Source: Actinomycetes bacterium
GTDB taxonomy: Bacteria; Actinomycetota; Acidimicrobiia; Acidimicrobiales; Bog-793
Assembly: GCA_021798985.1 (NCBI GenBank)
Contig: JAJZBI010000017.1
Location: 16,111-80,110 of the forward strand
DNA: 64,000 nt
Reading direction: 5' to 3'
Both the position numbers and the translations under genes were made by a program. Position 1 is the first letter of the stretch, and each line of letters starts with the position of its first letter. The notes under the pieces were generated by a model. The model was not told where the DNA came from. It worked only from the letters and a program-made list of their open reading frames with translations, and did no database searches. Positions 56,287 to 64,000 of this stretch are shown here, in pieces.

Positions 56287-56973
56287 TCAGCCGCCGGGAG
56301 TGGCGCCGGCGGACCGGACCGGGCCGACGCGCAGCCAGGTCACCGCCGGGTTGGCGCAGCCGAGGAAGTGCCCACCGCCCACCAGCTGGGCCGTGGTGTC
56401 CCCCGGGGCGTAGACGCGAAGGGCGCGCACGGCCGTCGGCCGGCAGGTGGCCTTGGGGAAGTTCAGCGCATCGATCACGACGAGCGTGGCGGTCGCGTCC
56501 GCTCCGGGCGACAAGGTGACGACGGCGGGACTGGTCGTCGTCTGGCGAGCCGCCGCCGCGCCAACCTCGCTCGGCGCGCTTGCCGTAACGCCCGAGACCC
56601 CGGGGTAGCCGTAGAGCACGCAGGCGCTCGTGGAGGTGTTCGTGAACTCGAGAGGGAAGATGAAGCTGCCCGCAGCGCCCTGCCCGGGCCCGAGCTTGAC
56701 GGTGAGCTCGCCGCTCGTGCAGCCCTCCGTCCCCCCGTTGGTCGGCAGCGAGCTCGCCGAGGCGGGGGTCGTTGTGCTGGTCGAGGTACTGCTCGAGGTG
56801 CTGCTCGAGGTGCTGCTTGGTGGCGTCGTGGAGCTGGTTGCGGCGCTGCTCGAGGGCGAGGCGGCCGCCGAGGTGTTCGCCGGGGCGCTGGCGGGCTTGG
56901 TGCTGCCGCAAGCGGCAAGGAGGCCGGCAACGGCCACGAGGCCGATACCGACGAGGAATCGTCGCAAGCACAT
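56287..56973 (-). CDS. DUF4232-like secreted lipoprotein
   Basis: Lipobox GLLAACGS; Ser/Thr linker; CTSGELTVKLGPGQGAAGSFIFPLEFTNTSTSACVLYGYPGVSGV. Confidence 0.8.
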   Translation of the reverse strand: MCLRRFLVGIGLVAVAGLLAACGSTKPASAPANTSAAASPSSSAATSSTTPPSSTSSSTSSSTSTSTTTPASASSLPTNGGTEGCTSGELTVKLGPGQGAAGSFIFPLEFTNTSTSACVLYGYPGVSGVTASAPSEVGAAAARQTTTSPAVVTLSPGADATATLVVIDALNFPKATCRPTAVRALRVYAPGDTTAQLVGGGHFLGCANPAVTWLRVGPVRSAGATPGG

Positions 56974-56980
56974 GGGCGGG

Positions 56981-58084
56981 TCAGTCTTGCACGCTGACCG
57001 CCGCCCGCGACGTCGTGACCGCTCGGCGTGGCCAGGCACGCACGGCACCGTCCAGCCACACCCGCACCCGCTCACCGGCGACCACGCCGGGGTCGCCGAG
57101 CGTGCGGGCGACGAGTGGCGCCGCGTTCTCCGTCTCCAGGCGTACGCGGACCAGCGCGTCGTGGCCGTGGTAGTCGAGACGCTCGACCACCGCCGCGAGG
57201 CTCTCCTGTGGCGCCGAGGGGTCCGATACGGCGACGAGACGGAGCTGTTCGGGCCGCACCAGCACCTCGACCAGCTCCCCGTCGCCGAGCACGCCGGGCG
57301 CGCCGCACGGTGCCGCGCCGAGCACGGTCGTCACCTCGCCGGCGCGTGCGCGACCCTCGAGGACGTTGGCCTCCCCGAGGAAGCAGGCGAGCTCGACGTC
57401 GGCGGGCGCCCCGTACAGCGCTCTCGGCGTCGCGCACTGGGCGACGACGCCCCGGCGCAGCACGGCGACAACATCGGCGAGCGACAGCGCCTCGTCCTGG
57501 TCGTGGGTGACGAGAAGCACCGTGGAGCCCGCCTCGCGCAAGATCCGGCCGACCTCCTCGCGCACCGCGGCGCGCAGGTTCGGGTCGAGCGAGGAGAAGG
57601 GCTCGTCGAGGAGCACGAGCGCCGGCCGGATCGCGAGCGCCCGGGCCAGCGCAACGCGCTGCTGCTGGCCACCGGAGAGCTGGTGCGGCATCCGGCGGCC
57701 GTAGGGGGCCATCCCGACCAGCTCGAGCAGGGCGGCCGCCTCGAGGCGGCGCCGTCGCGGCAACCCGAAAGCGACGTTGGCCTCGACGCTCAGGTGCGGG
57801 AAGAGCGCGGCCTCCTGGGGCACGAAGCCGACCCGGCGATCCTCGGGGGCGACCCGCTGCCCGGGCGCCTCGACCACGCGGCCGCCGATCGCCACCGATC
57901 CGGCGTCGGGACGCTCGAACCCGGCGATCAGGCGGAGCAAGGTGGTCTTGCCGCTGCCCGAGGCGCCGAGCAGTGCGGCAAAGGCGCCCGACGCGACCGT
58001 CAGATCGACACCGTCCAGCACCAGCTGGGAACCGAAGTGTTTGCGCAGGCCAGACAGCGCCAGCCCGGGCGGCGCGGCGCTCAC
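56981..58084 (-). CDS. Fe(III) ABC transporter ATP-binding protein (FbpC-like)
   Basis: GASGSGKTTLLRLIAGFERPDAG, LSGGQQQRVALARALA, LLDEPFSSLD, C-terminal TOBE-like. Confidence 0.92.
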   Translation of the reverse strand: MSAAPPGLALSGLRKHFGSQLVLDGVDLTVASGAFAALLGASGSGKTTLLRLIAGFERPDAGSVAIGGRVVEAPGQRVAPEDRRVGFVPQEAALFPHLSVEANVAFGLPRRRRLEAAALLELVGMAPYGRRMPHQLSGGQQQRVALARALAIRPALVLLDEPFSSLDPNLRAAVREEVGRILREAGSTVLLVTHDQDEALSLADVVAVLRRGVVAQCATPRALYGAPADVELACFLGEANVLEGRARAGEVTTVLGAAPCGAPGVLGDGELVEVLVRPEQLRLVAVSDPSAPQESLAAVVERLDYHGHDALVRVRLETENAAPLVARTLGDPGVVAGERVRVWLDGAVRAWPRRAVTTSRAAVSVQD

Positions 58085-59691
58085 GCCACGGCCCCGCTCG
58101 CCAGCTGCCGCCGGGCGAGGCGGTCGAAGTAGCGGCCGAGCGCCACACTCGGCAGCGCGGCGAGGCCCACCATGACCAGCGCGAAGGGCGCGGCCTGGGC
58201 GTAGGAGAGGTTCTGCTGGTAGGACCAGAACTGGGTCGACAGCGTCTCCACGCCCGTTGGCCGGAGCACCAAGGTCGCGGTGAGTTCGGTCACCACGGAC
58301 AAGAACACGAGGCAGAAGCCCGCCGCGAGGCCGGGAGCAACGAGCGGCAGGGTGACCCGCCTGAACACCGAGCGCTGGCGCACCCCGAGCGAGCGCGCCA
58401 CCTCCTCAAAGCGGCGCGGCGCCTGGGCGAGCGAGGTCCTCACCCCGACCAGGGCCAGGGGGAAGAACAGCAACGCGTAGGCGAAGATCAGCAGCGGGGC
58501 GCTCTGGTAGCCGAAGCCGCCGCCATAGCGCAGGCTCGCCGTCGACAGCGCGAGCGCCACCACCAGGCCGGGGACCGCCAACACGAGGTAGGTGCTCCGC
58601 TCGAGCAGGAGCGCGAGAACCCCCTGATAGCGCACCGACAACAGCGCCACCGGCGACGCCAGCACGACGGCGAGCGCCCCCGCCGCCACCCCGTACCCCG
58701 CGGTCTGCGCCGTCGCCGAGGCAAGCGACACCCCGGCGAGCGGTGCGGTGGTCGCCTGGGCCATCCAGTAGCCACACGTCGCCACGGGAACGCCGATCGC
58801 GCCGGCGACGAGGCCGGTCGCGCCGACGAGCGCGATCGGGCGCAGACGGCCGAGGCGGTGTCGCTGTGGGGGGTGCCGCGGCGCTCGGGTGCGCTCGGCG
58901 CCACGACGGCCCCGGCTGGCGAGCTCGCCGGCGACGAGCACGATGCTCAAGGCGACGAGCACGAGCGACAGCGCCGCGGCGCCGTTCAGGTCGAAGGCCA
59001 CCTGCAGCTCGGTGAAGATCTCAGTGGTGAAGGTCTGGTAGCCGAGCATCTCGAAGGCGCCGTACTCGGCGAGGATGACGAGAGCGCACAACAGCGCTCC
59101 CCCCAAGACGGCGATGCGTGCCTGCGCGAGCGTGACGCGCAGGAAGGTGCGCCAGGGTCCATAGCCAAGGCTGCGCGCCACCTCCTCTTCGGCAGGGTCT
59201 CCGTTGCGCAAACTGGCGGCGACGGGCAAGTAGACGAGCGGGTAGACCGCGAGGCTCATTACCAACAGCGCGCCCCAAAAGCCCGAGATCGCCCCGCTCA
59301 AGGAGGACCAGCCGAAGCTGACCACGAAGTCTGGGATCGCCAGCGGCACAACGAAGGCCACGGCGAAGAAGCGACGAAAGGGGAGGTCGGTGCGCTCGAC
59401 GAGGAAAGCTGCTCCGGTCCCGAGCACCACGCAGGCGGCGACGGCCGCCACGGTCAGCCGGGCGGTGTTCCACAACAGCTCGGCAGTGAAGGCGCGGAAC
59501 ACCAATGCGCCGACGTCGCGTGCGGAGGCCGCCTCGAGCAGCAAGAAGACGAGCGGGCCGGCGAGGACGACGCAGACGGCGAGCGCCAGGGCGAACAGGA
59601 GCGGAGGGACCTTGCCCGCCGACGTCGCGCGCGCCGCCACCCGCGCGGGGCGCGCCGCGCGCGGCGAGGCGACTCGGGTATCGAGCGCCAC
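58081..59691 (-). CDS. Fe(III) ABC transporter permease (FbpB-like, fused double permease)
   Basis: Two BPD_transp_1-like halves, about 12 TM; overlaps ATPase gene. Confidence 0.9.
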   Translation of the reverse strand: MALDTRVASPRAARPARVAARATSAGKVPPLLFALALAVCVVLAGPLVFLLLEAASARDVGALVFRAFTAELLWNTARLTVAAVAACVVLGTGAAFLVERTDLPFRRFFAVAFVVPLAIPDFVVSFGWSSLSGAISGFWGALLVMSLAVYPLVYLPVAASLRNGDPAEEEVARSLGYGPWRTFLRVTLAQARIAVLGGALLCALVILAEYGAFEMLGYQTFTTEIFTELQVAFDLNGAAALSLVLVALSIVLVAGELASRGRRGAERTRAPRHPPQRHRLGRLRPIALVGATGLVAGAIGVPVATCGYWMAQATTAPLAGVSLASATAQTAGYGVAAGALAVVLASPVALLSVRYQGVLALLLERSTYLVLAVPGLVVALALSTASLRYGGGFGYQSAPLLIFAYALLFFPLALVGVRTSLAQAPRRFEEVARSLGVRQRSVFRRVTLPLVAPGLAAGFCLVFLSVVTELTATLVLRPTGVETLSTQFWSYQQNLSYAQAAPFALVMVGLAALPSVALGRYFDRLARRQLASGAVA

Positions 59692-59693
59692 GG

Positions 59694-60737
59694 CTAGAGC
59701 AGGCCCGCCTGCTCGAGCAGCTGCACGGCGCGGTGGCCATCGCCCAGCTCGGCGATCGAGATCGGGTCGGGACGCAGCGAGGCGAGCGGGGCCTCACCGG
59801 TCGGAGCCGGAACGCCTTTGGCCAAGGGGTACTCAAAGCTGTCGGAGCGGTCGATGATCGACTGTCCAGCCCGGCTGACGAGGAACGCGACGAAGCGCTC
59901 CGCGGCCCGACGATGCGGCGAGGCGGCGAGCACGCCGGCACCGGAGACGTCCAGCACGTAGCCGGGATCCCGGGGGGCGAACTCGGCGATCCTCGCGTGC
60001 ATGTTGCGGGCGCCGATCTGGGCCCGCAAGCGGTACCAGTAGTACTGGTTGATCACCCCGAGGGCGACGAGCCCGCGGTTGACGTCGTTGGTCACCGTCT
60101 CGTTGTCGGGGTAGAGGTGCCCAGCGGCGTTCGCCTTCATCCCCTCGAGCCACGAGCGCGTCCTCGCGGTGCCATCGCGCGCCGCGACAGCCGTGATGAT
60201 CGGTTGGAAGTCGGTCTCGCCGGGGGCCAGCGCGAGCTCGCGGCGATAGCGGGCGGTGCCGAGCGCGAGCACCGAGCGAGGCAGCTGCGTCGCGCGGATC
60301 AGCGCGGGGTTGTAGACGATCACGCTCACCCGTGCCGTTACTCCCACCCAGTCGCCCCGCGGCGAGCCGAAGCGGGCCGGAGTCGCCGAGCGGATCGCCT
60401 TCGGCAGGCGCGCCAAGAGCCCGTGGCCCTGGAGGGACTCGAGCGCGGGAGAGTTCTCGGTGAAGACGACATCGGCCGGAGAGCGCGATCCCTCGGCCTC
60501 GATCTCATTGACGAGGGCGCCCTCGTCCTCGCTGCGTACCGCCACCGTGATGCCCGTGCGCCGGGTGAACGCCCTCACGAGGGCGTCGGTCGTCTGCACG
60601 TGCTGGCCGTTGTAGAGCGTGATCGTCACGGCGTGCGCGCGCGCACTTGCTGAAGGCGCTGCCGTCGCAACACCGACGAGCCCGATCGAGCCCGCCAGGC
60701 CGAGCGCCCACAGCGAGGCGATGGAGCGGCGCATCAC
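59694..60737 (-). CDS. Fe(III) ABC transporter substrate-binding protein (FbpA-like)
   Basis: VTITLYNGQHVQTTDALVRAFTRRTGITVAVRSEDEGALVNEIEAEGSRSPADVVFTENSPALESL. Confidence 0.93.
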   Translation of the reverse strand: MMRRSIASLWALGLAGSIGLVGVATAAPSASARAHAVTITLYNGQHVQTTDALVRAFTRRTGITVAVRSEDEGALVNEIEAEGSRSPADVVFTENSPALESLQGHGLLARLPKAIRSATPARFGSPRGDWVGVTARVSVIVYNPALIRATQLPRSVLALGTARYRRELALAPGETDFQPIITAVAARDGTARTRSWLEGMKANAAGHLYPDNETVTNDVNRGLVALGVINQYYWYRLRAQIGARNMHARIAEFAPRDPGYVLDVSGAGVLAASPHRRAAERFVAFLVSRAGQSIIDRSDSFEYPLAKGVPAPTGEAPLASLRPDPISIAELGDGHRAVQLLEQAGLL

Positions 60738-60808
60738 GCGCCCCCGAGAGGCCCGGCCGCCCCTGGCGAGGCGCCACCGGGCGCGTCTAGGCCGGGCTCA
60801 GGAACCAT

Positions 60809-60822
60809 TTAGGCAAGCCTAA
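60809..60822. promoter_or_regulatory. Putative IdeR/DtxR iron box upstream of the fbpABC-like operon
   Basis: TTAGGCAAGCCTAA: 6-bp inverted arms TTAGGC/GCCTAA, about 72 bp upstream of the substrate-binding protein start. Confidence 0.7.
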
Positions 60823-61016
60823 CTGGCCGACCCACGACCCGGTGTCGCGCGGCCGGGCGCGGAGCACGCCGTGTGCCAAGCGCTCCCCGGTGTGGCGGCG
60901 GTCGGCATCGGCTGATGTCGCGGCGCCGGTGACCTTCGGCCCTAGGGATCGCGCCGGCTGACCGGCGAGGCTGGACCGGTCGCACGCGAAACACGCGCGC
61001 CGAGGAGGACGTCGCC

Positions 61017-61526
61017 ATGCAACAAGAGATCTCCGCGTCCCCTAACGCTTGGGACAAAGAGCCCAGCCTCGAGCACGTGACGCGCGCCCTTGCCGATCAC
61101 GTCGGCGAGGGCGGCGAGGTCCGCCCTGGGGTCACCGCCAGCCTCGTGAGCGCGTGCCACTGGCGGGGGCGACCGATCGAGGTGCTTGGCCTGCTCACCG
61201 AGAGCAGCGAGCGCATCGCCTACCTGGCGGGCGGATTCAAACTCGAAGAGGTGGCGCGCGCGCTGTCGCTGTGGGCAAGTTCGCCCCTTTCGCTCGAGGA
61301 GATGCGGACCGTCATCGAAAGCGGCGGATGGGATCCCGAGCCGTTTGCAGCGGTCGCGAGCGCTGGCCTTTTGCGGCAACTCGCCTACCGGTCTGACGGC
61401 TCGCTCCGCCGCGTCCGCGGCGAGCTCGCCGGGGCGTGGCTCAGCGATCAGTTCCCCGCCGCCAGCGATGAAGAGATCACGCGTGCGGTTCGCAACGTGA
61501 TCGCTTCCGGTGACGTCGAGACGTAA
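61017..61526 (+). CDS. Hypothetical protein
   Basis: 169-aa ORF with coherent, non-repetitive translation. Confidence 0.55.
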   Translation: MQQEISASPNAWDKEPSLEHVTRALADHVGEGGEVRPGVTASLVSACHWRGRPIEVLGLLTESSERIAYLAGGFKLEEVARALSLWASSPLSLEEMRTVIESGGWDPEPFAAVASAGLLRQLAYRSDGSLRRVRGELAGAWLSDQFPAASDEEITRAVRNVIASGDVET

Positions 61527-61586
61527 CTGGCACCCGAGGACGAACCGCCTGGCGCCCGCAATTGTCGAGGCGGGCGAGGAGAGCCG

Positions 61587-61666
61587 TTCGATCTGCTCGT
61601 TCCTTCCCACGACCTCGAGGCGCTCGAAGACACGCTCGAGCTGCCGACGAGAGGAGCGGAGCTGTA
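61587..61666 (+). pseudogene. Short remnant of a Phd/YefM-type antitoxin C-terminus
   Basis: FDLLVPSHDLEALEDTLELPTRGAEL* resembles VVLAVQ-LEGLEDTLDRLSD of the 62392 antitoxin. Confidence 0.45.
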
Positions 61667-61700
61667 GCATTCTGTAGCCGTCTGTGCTACGATTTCCGTG

Positions 61701-61949
61701 ATGATCCGGACCATCGCACAGCGGGAGCTGCGCAACGACAACGCCAAGGTGATCGACGCGGTCGCCGCCGGGGAGAGCTTCGTCGTGACGCGCAATGGAG
61801 TCCCGGTGGCCGAGCTCCGTCCGATTGCGCCGCGCCGGCGGAGATTCGTCGCCAAGGCAGATCTCGTCGCACTCGGCGCTGGCGGACCACACGTCGACCT
61901 CGGCACGTTCAGGGCCGACCTCGATCACATCGTCGATCAGAGCCTTTAG
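61701..61949 (+). CDS. Phd/YefM (VapB-like) antitoxin
   Basis: MIRTIAQRELRNDNAKVIDAVAAGESFVVTRNGVPVAELRPI; abuts PIN toxin. Confidence 0.88.
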   Translation: MIRTIAQRELRNDNAKVIDAVAAGESFVVTRNGVPVAELRPIAPRRRRFVAKADLVALGAGGPHVDLGTFRADLDHIVDQSL

Positions 61950-62345
61950 ATGTCCGTCGGCCTGCTCGACACGTCGGTGGTCATCGATTGGGATGATCCA
62001 GCCGTCACGGCCGCGCTTCCCGACGAGGCCGCGGTCTGTGCCATCACGCTGGCCGAACTGACCGCCGGACCGCATCTCGCCTCGACCGGTGACGAACGGG
62101 CGCGTCGACAAGCTCGTCTGCAGCAAGTGGAGGCGACCTTCGACGCCATTTCGTTCGACACCCCCGCGGCCCGCAGCTACGGTCAGGTTGTCGCCGCAGT
62201 CGCGGCGAGCGGTCGTTCCCACCGTCGCCGAATTGCCGACCTGCTCATCGCCGCCACGGCACATGCCAACGGGCTGCCGCTCTACACGCGGAACCCGAAC
62301 GACTTCGGCGGCCTTGAGAGATTGATCGAGATCATCGGCATTTGA
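61950..62345 (+). CDS. vapC: PIN-domain ribonuclease toxin VapC
   Basis: GLLDTSVVIDW, AITLAELTAGPH, IADLLIAATAHANGLPLYTRNPNDF. Confidence 0.93.
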   Translation: MSVGLLDTSVVIDWDDPAVTAALPDEAAVCAITLAELTAGPHLASTGDERARRQARLQQVEATFDAISFDTPAARSYGQVVAAVAASGRSHRRRIADLLIAATAHANGLPLYTRNPNDFGGLERLIEIIGI

Positions 62346-62391
62346 GGGAGGACAGGAGCCTGCGCTCGGCCGCTGAGATATAGTCTTAGTT

Positions 62392-62681
62392 ATGGTCATC
62401 CCAGCTTCCGAGCTGGTCACCCTGGCGGACGCCAAGGCGCATCTGTCCGAGGTCGTCCAAGGCATCGAAACCGAGCACCGTCGCGTGGTGATCACCAAGC
62501 ACGGGCGACCGAGCGTCGTCGTGCTCGCGGTCCAGAACTCGAAGGCCTCGAAGACACCCTCGACCGGTTGTCCGATCCGAACGCGATGGCAGATCTCCGC
62601 GAGGCGGCCGCCGCGCGCGAGGCAGCTCAGACGATCGCGCTGACCAAGGAACAGGCGCTGGAACGCTGGATTCGTGGATGA
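62392..62681 (+). pseudogene. Phd/YefM-type antitoxin with a -1 frameshift near 62536
   Basis: N-terminus MVIPASELVTLADAKAHLSEVVQGIETEHRRVVITKHGRPSVVVLAVQN; the expected C-terminus (EGLEDTLDRLSDPNAMADLREAAAAREAAQTIALTKEQALERWIRG*) is intact in the neighbouring frame. Confidence 0.8.
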
Positions 62682-62952
62682 ATATCGACTCCGGTGGTCG
62701 CCACCTGCTGTTCGCCAGCTCGACCGTCTCGCAACGACTTCACCACGCGTCGTCGGAGCCATCGTCGCGTTCTGCTTCGGTCGGCTGATCGCTGACCCTC
62801 GCCGGATCGGGCATCGGCTCGGTCGCGAACTTGAAAGATGGCACGCGGCACGCGTCGGCGCGTACCGGGTCATCTACGGGATCGACGAGGGCGATCGCAT
62901 CGTCGATGTCGACCGGGTCGATCATCGAAGCGACGTCTACCGCCCGAAGTGA
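62674..62952 (+). CDS. RelE/ParE-family toxin
   Basis: YRLRWSPPAVRQLDRL..GRELERWHAARVGAYRVIYGIDEGDRIVDVDRVDHRSDVYR. Confidence 0.9.
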   Translation: MDEYRLRWSPPAVRQLDRLATTSPRVVGAIVAFCFGRLIADPRRIGHRLGRELERWHAARVGAYRVIYGIDEGDRIVDVDRVDHRSDVYRPK

Positions 62953-63117
62953 CCGGCCGGGCGCGGGCACTCACCGTTCGGATAGCGACCCACGGTCGCT
63001 AACTACGTGGGCCGTAGACACTCGTATTCGAACTCGCCTGACGTGCGAGATCGCCTCTAGCGGTGTCCCGGGGGGCCCATCCGATCCCATGGCAATACTC
63101 CAGGATATAATCCTGGT

Positions 63118-63354
63118 ATGTCCAAAGTCATGGTTTCGTTGCCCGAGGACTTGCTCCATGAGATCGACGATGAGGCACGCCGGAGGTCCATGAGCCGCAG
63201 CGCGCTGCTTGCGGCTGCCGCTCGGCGCGAGCTCGCTCGGCCGAACCCCGACGCGGTCGGCGAAGCCATCAACCGCTCCGAGCAACGGTTCCGTGATGCC
63301 GGAAGCTTCGATGCCGCAGAACTGGTCCGCCGCGACCGGGACAGTCGTCTGTGA
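63118..63354 (+). CDS. Ribbon-helix-helix (CopG-like) antitoxin
   Basis: MSKVMVSLPEDLLHEIDDEARRRSMSRSALLAAAARREL; overlaps downstream PIN gene. Confidence 0.9.
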   Translation: MSKVMVSLPEDLLHEIDDEARRRSMSRSALLAAAARRELARPNPDAVGEAINRSEQRFRDAGSFDAAELVRRDRDSRL

Positions 63355-63785
63355 CGACGCTCCTCGTCGACACGTCAGTCCTCATCAAGTGGTTCCATAG
63401 CGAAGGCGAGTCCGAGCTCATCGAGGCGCGCGCCATTCGCGACGCCACGAGGCGGGGCGAGATCGAAGCTCGCGTGATCGATCTCGCGATCTACGAGATG
63501 GGCAATGTGCTTCTCCGCTCCCTGCATTGGAGCGCATCCGACGTCGCTGACCAACTCGATGATCTAGTCGTCGTCTGCGGAGCCCCGCTCGGGATTGCGG
63601 CCGCGTGGTTCCGACAAGCCGCCGACATCGGGGCGACGCACGGTCTCACCTTCTATGACGCCTGTTGGGCGGCTGCGGCCCAGGCCCTCGGGATCTCGCT
63701 CGTCAGCGTCGACGCCCAATTGCTGACCGCCGGGCTCGCGGAATCGCCGGCAGCGGTCGTCCAACGCGTACGGCTCCATCATTGA
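63351..63785 (+). CDS. vapC: PIN-domain toxin (VapC family)
   Basis: TLLVDTSVLIKWFHSEGESE..LAIYEMGNVLLR..GLTFYDACWAAAAQALG. Confidence 0.9.
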   Translation: MTTLLVDTSVLIKWFHSEGESELIEARAIRDATRRGEIEARVIDLAIYEMGNVLLRSLHWSASDVADQLDDLVVVCGAPLGIAAAWFRQAADIGATHGLTFYDACWAAAAQALGISLVSVDAQLLTAGLAESPAAVVQRVRLHH

Positions 63786-64000
63786 CAGCAGGCGGTCGAG
63801 GCTCCTCGACGTCACAGGGTCGAATGAACCAAGGTCACGCGGGCTGACCTGCGAGACGCTTGCCGACATTCCGGTGAGGTCCTCACGTTTGGGGCTGAGC
63901 TGCCAGAACGAGCGCAAATAACGCTGGCACCCGCGGGATAAAGGCGAGCTACCCGCGGAGTATCCACAGCCGCGGTGGTCTCAGCGCCGCCGCGGGGTGC

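Noticed and set aside
57973-59697. 574-aa plus-strand ORF
   Set aside because: Antisense to the well-supported Fe(III) permease; low-complexity Gly/Glu/Arg/His translation typical of high-GC shadow ORFs.
63564-63917. 117-aa minus-strand ORF at the right edge
   Set aside because: Mostly antisense to the intact PIN toxin; no recognisable domain.
1-64000. CRISPR arrays, rRNA operons, intact transposases/integrases
   Set aside because: No regularly spaced repeats, no rRNA signatures, and no ORF with recognisable transposase or integrase motifs were seen.

Overview
This is a 64 kb high-GC window that looks actinobacterial (lineage is an inference; possibly Acidimicrobiia-like). Coding is dense, with many translationally coupled ATGA/GTGA junctions. 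From left to right it contains: a truncated phospholipase C-like phosphoesterase; ahpD-ahpC divergent from oxyR; a SIMPL protein plus a putative membrane regulator and an ECF sigma factor; a NAGPA-like gene next to a DPA-arabinose pathway (UbiA-type DPPR synthase, DprE1, DprE2); and two flavinylation/electron-transfer loci at 11.9-14.6 kb and 18.2-22.4 kb. These loci carry ApbE genes, an FMN-binding protein, ferric-reductase-like membrane proteins, a NuoF-like protein and a ferredoxin. Next come a GH3 glycosidase, partner-switching regulators (three HATPase proteins, one STAS, one MEDS), an SF2 helicase, Ku, a TetR/MFS pair, an L,D-transpeptidase plus D,D-carboxypeptidase pair, and an enolase with a cyclase-like neighbour. 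A divergent DUF190 pair and a decayed stretch at about 43.5-46.7 kb follow. The right part holds a group 2 sigma factor, csp/desaturase, tRNA-Gly(GCC), dut, orn, a two-component pair, an Fe(III) ABC transporter with an IdeR/DtxR-like box, and a toxin-antitoxin cluster at the right end. The most interesting signals are the ATGA-coupled redox operon at 18.2-21.8 kb beside a decayed sister locus, Ala at the DprE1 benzothiazinone-target Cys position, an N-box-deficient HATPase opposite a MEDS protein, and several frameshifted pseudogenes found by comparing reading frames. All calls come from reading the sequence and the supplied ORF translations; no database search was run.
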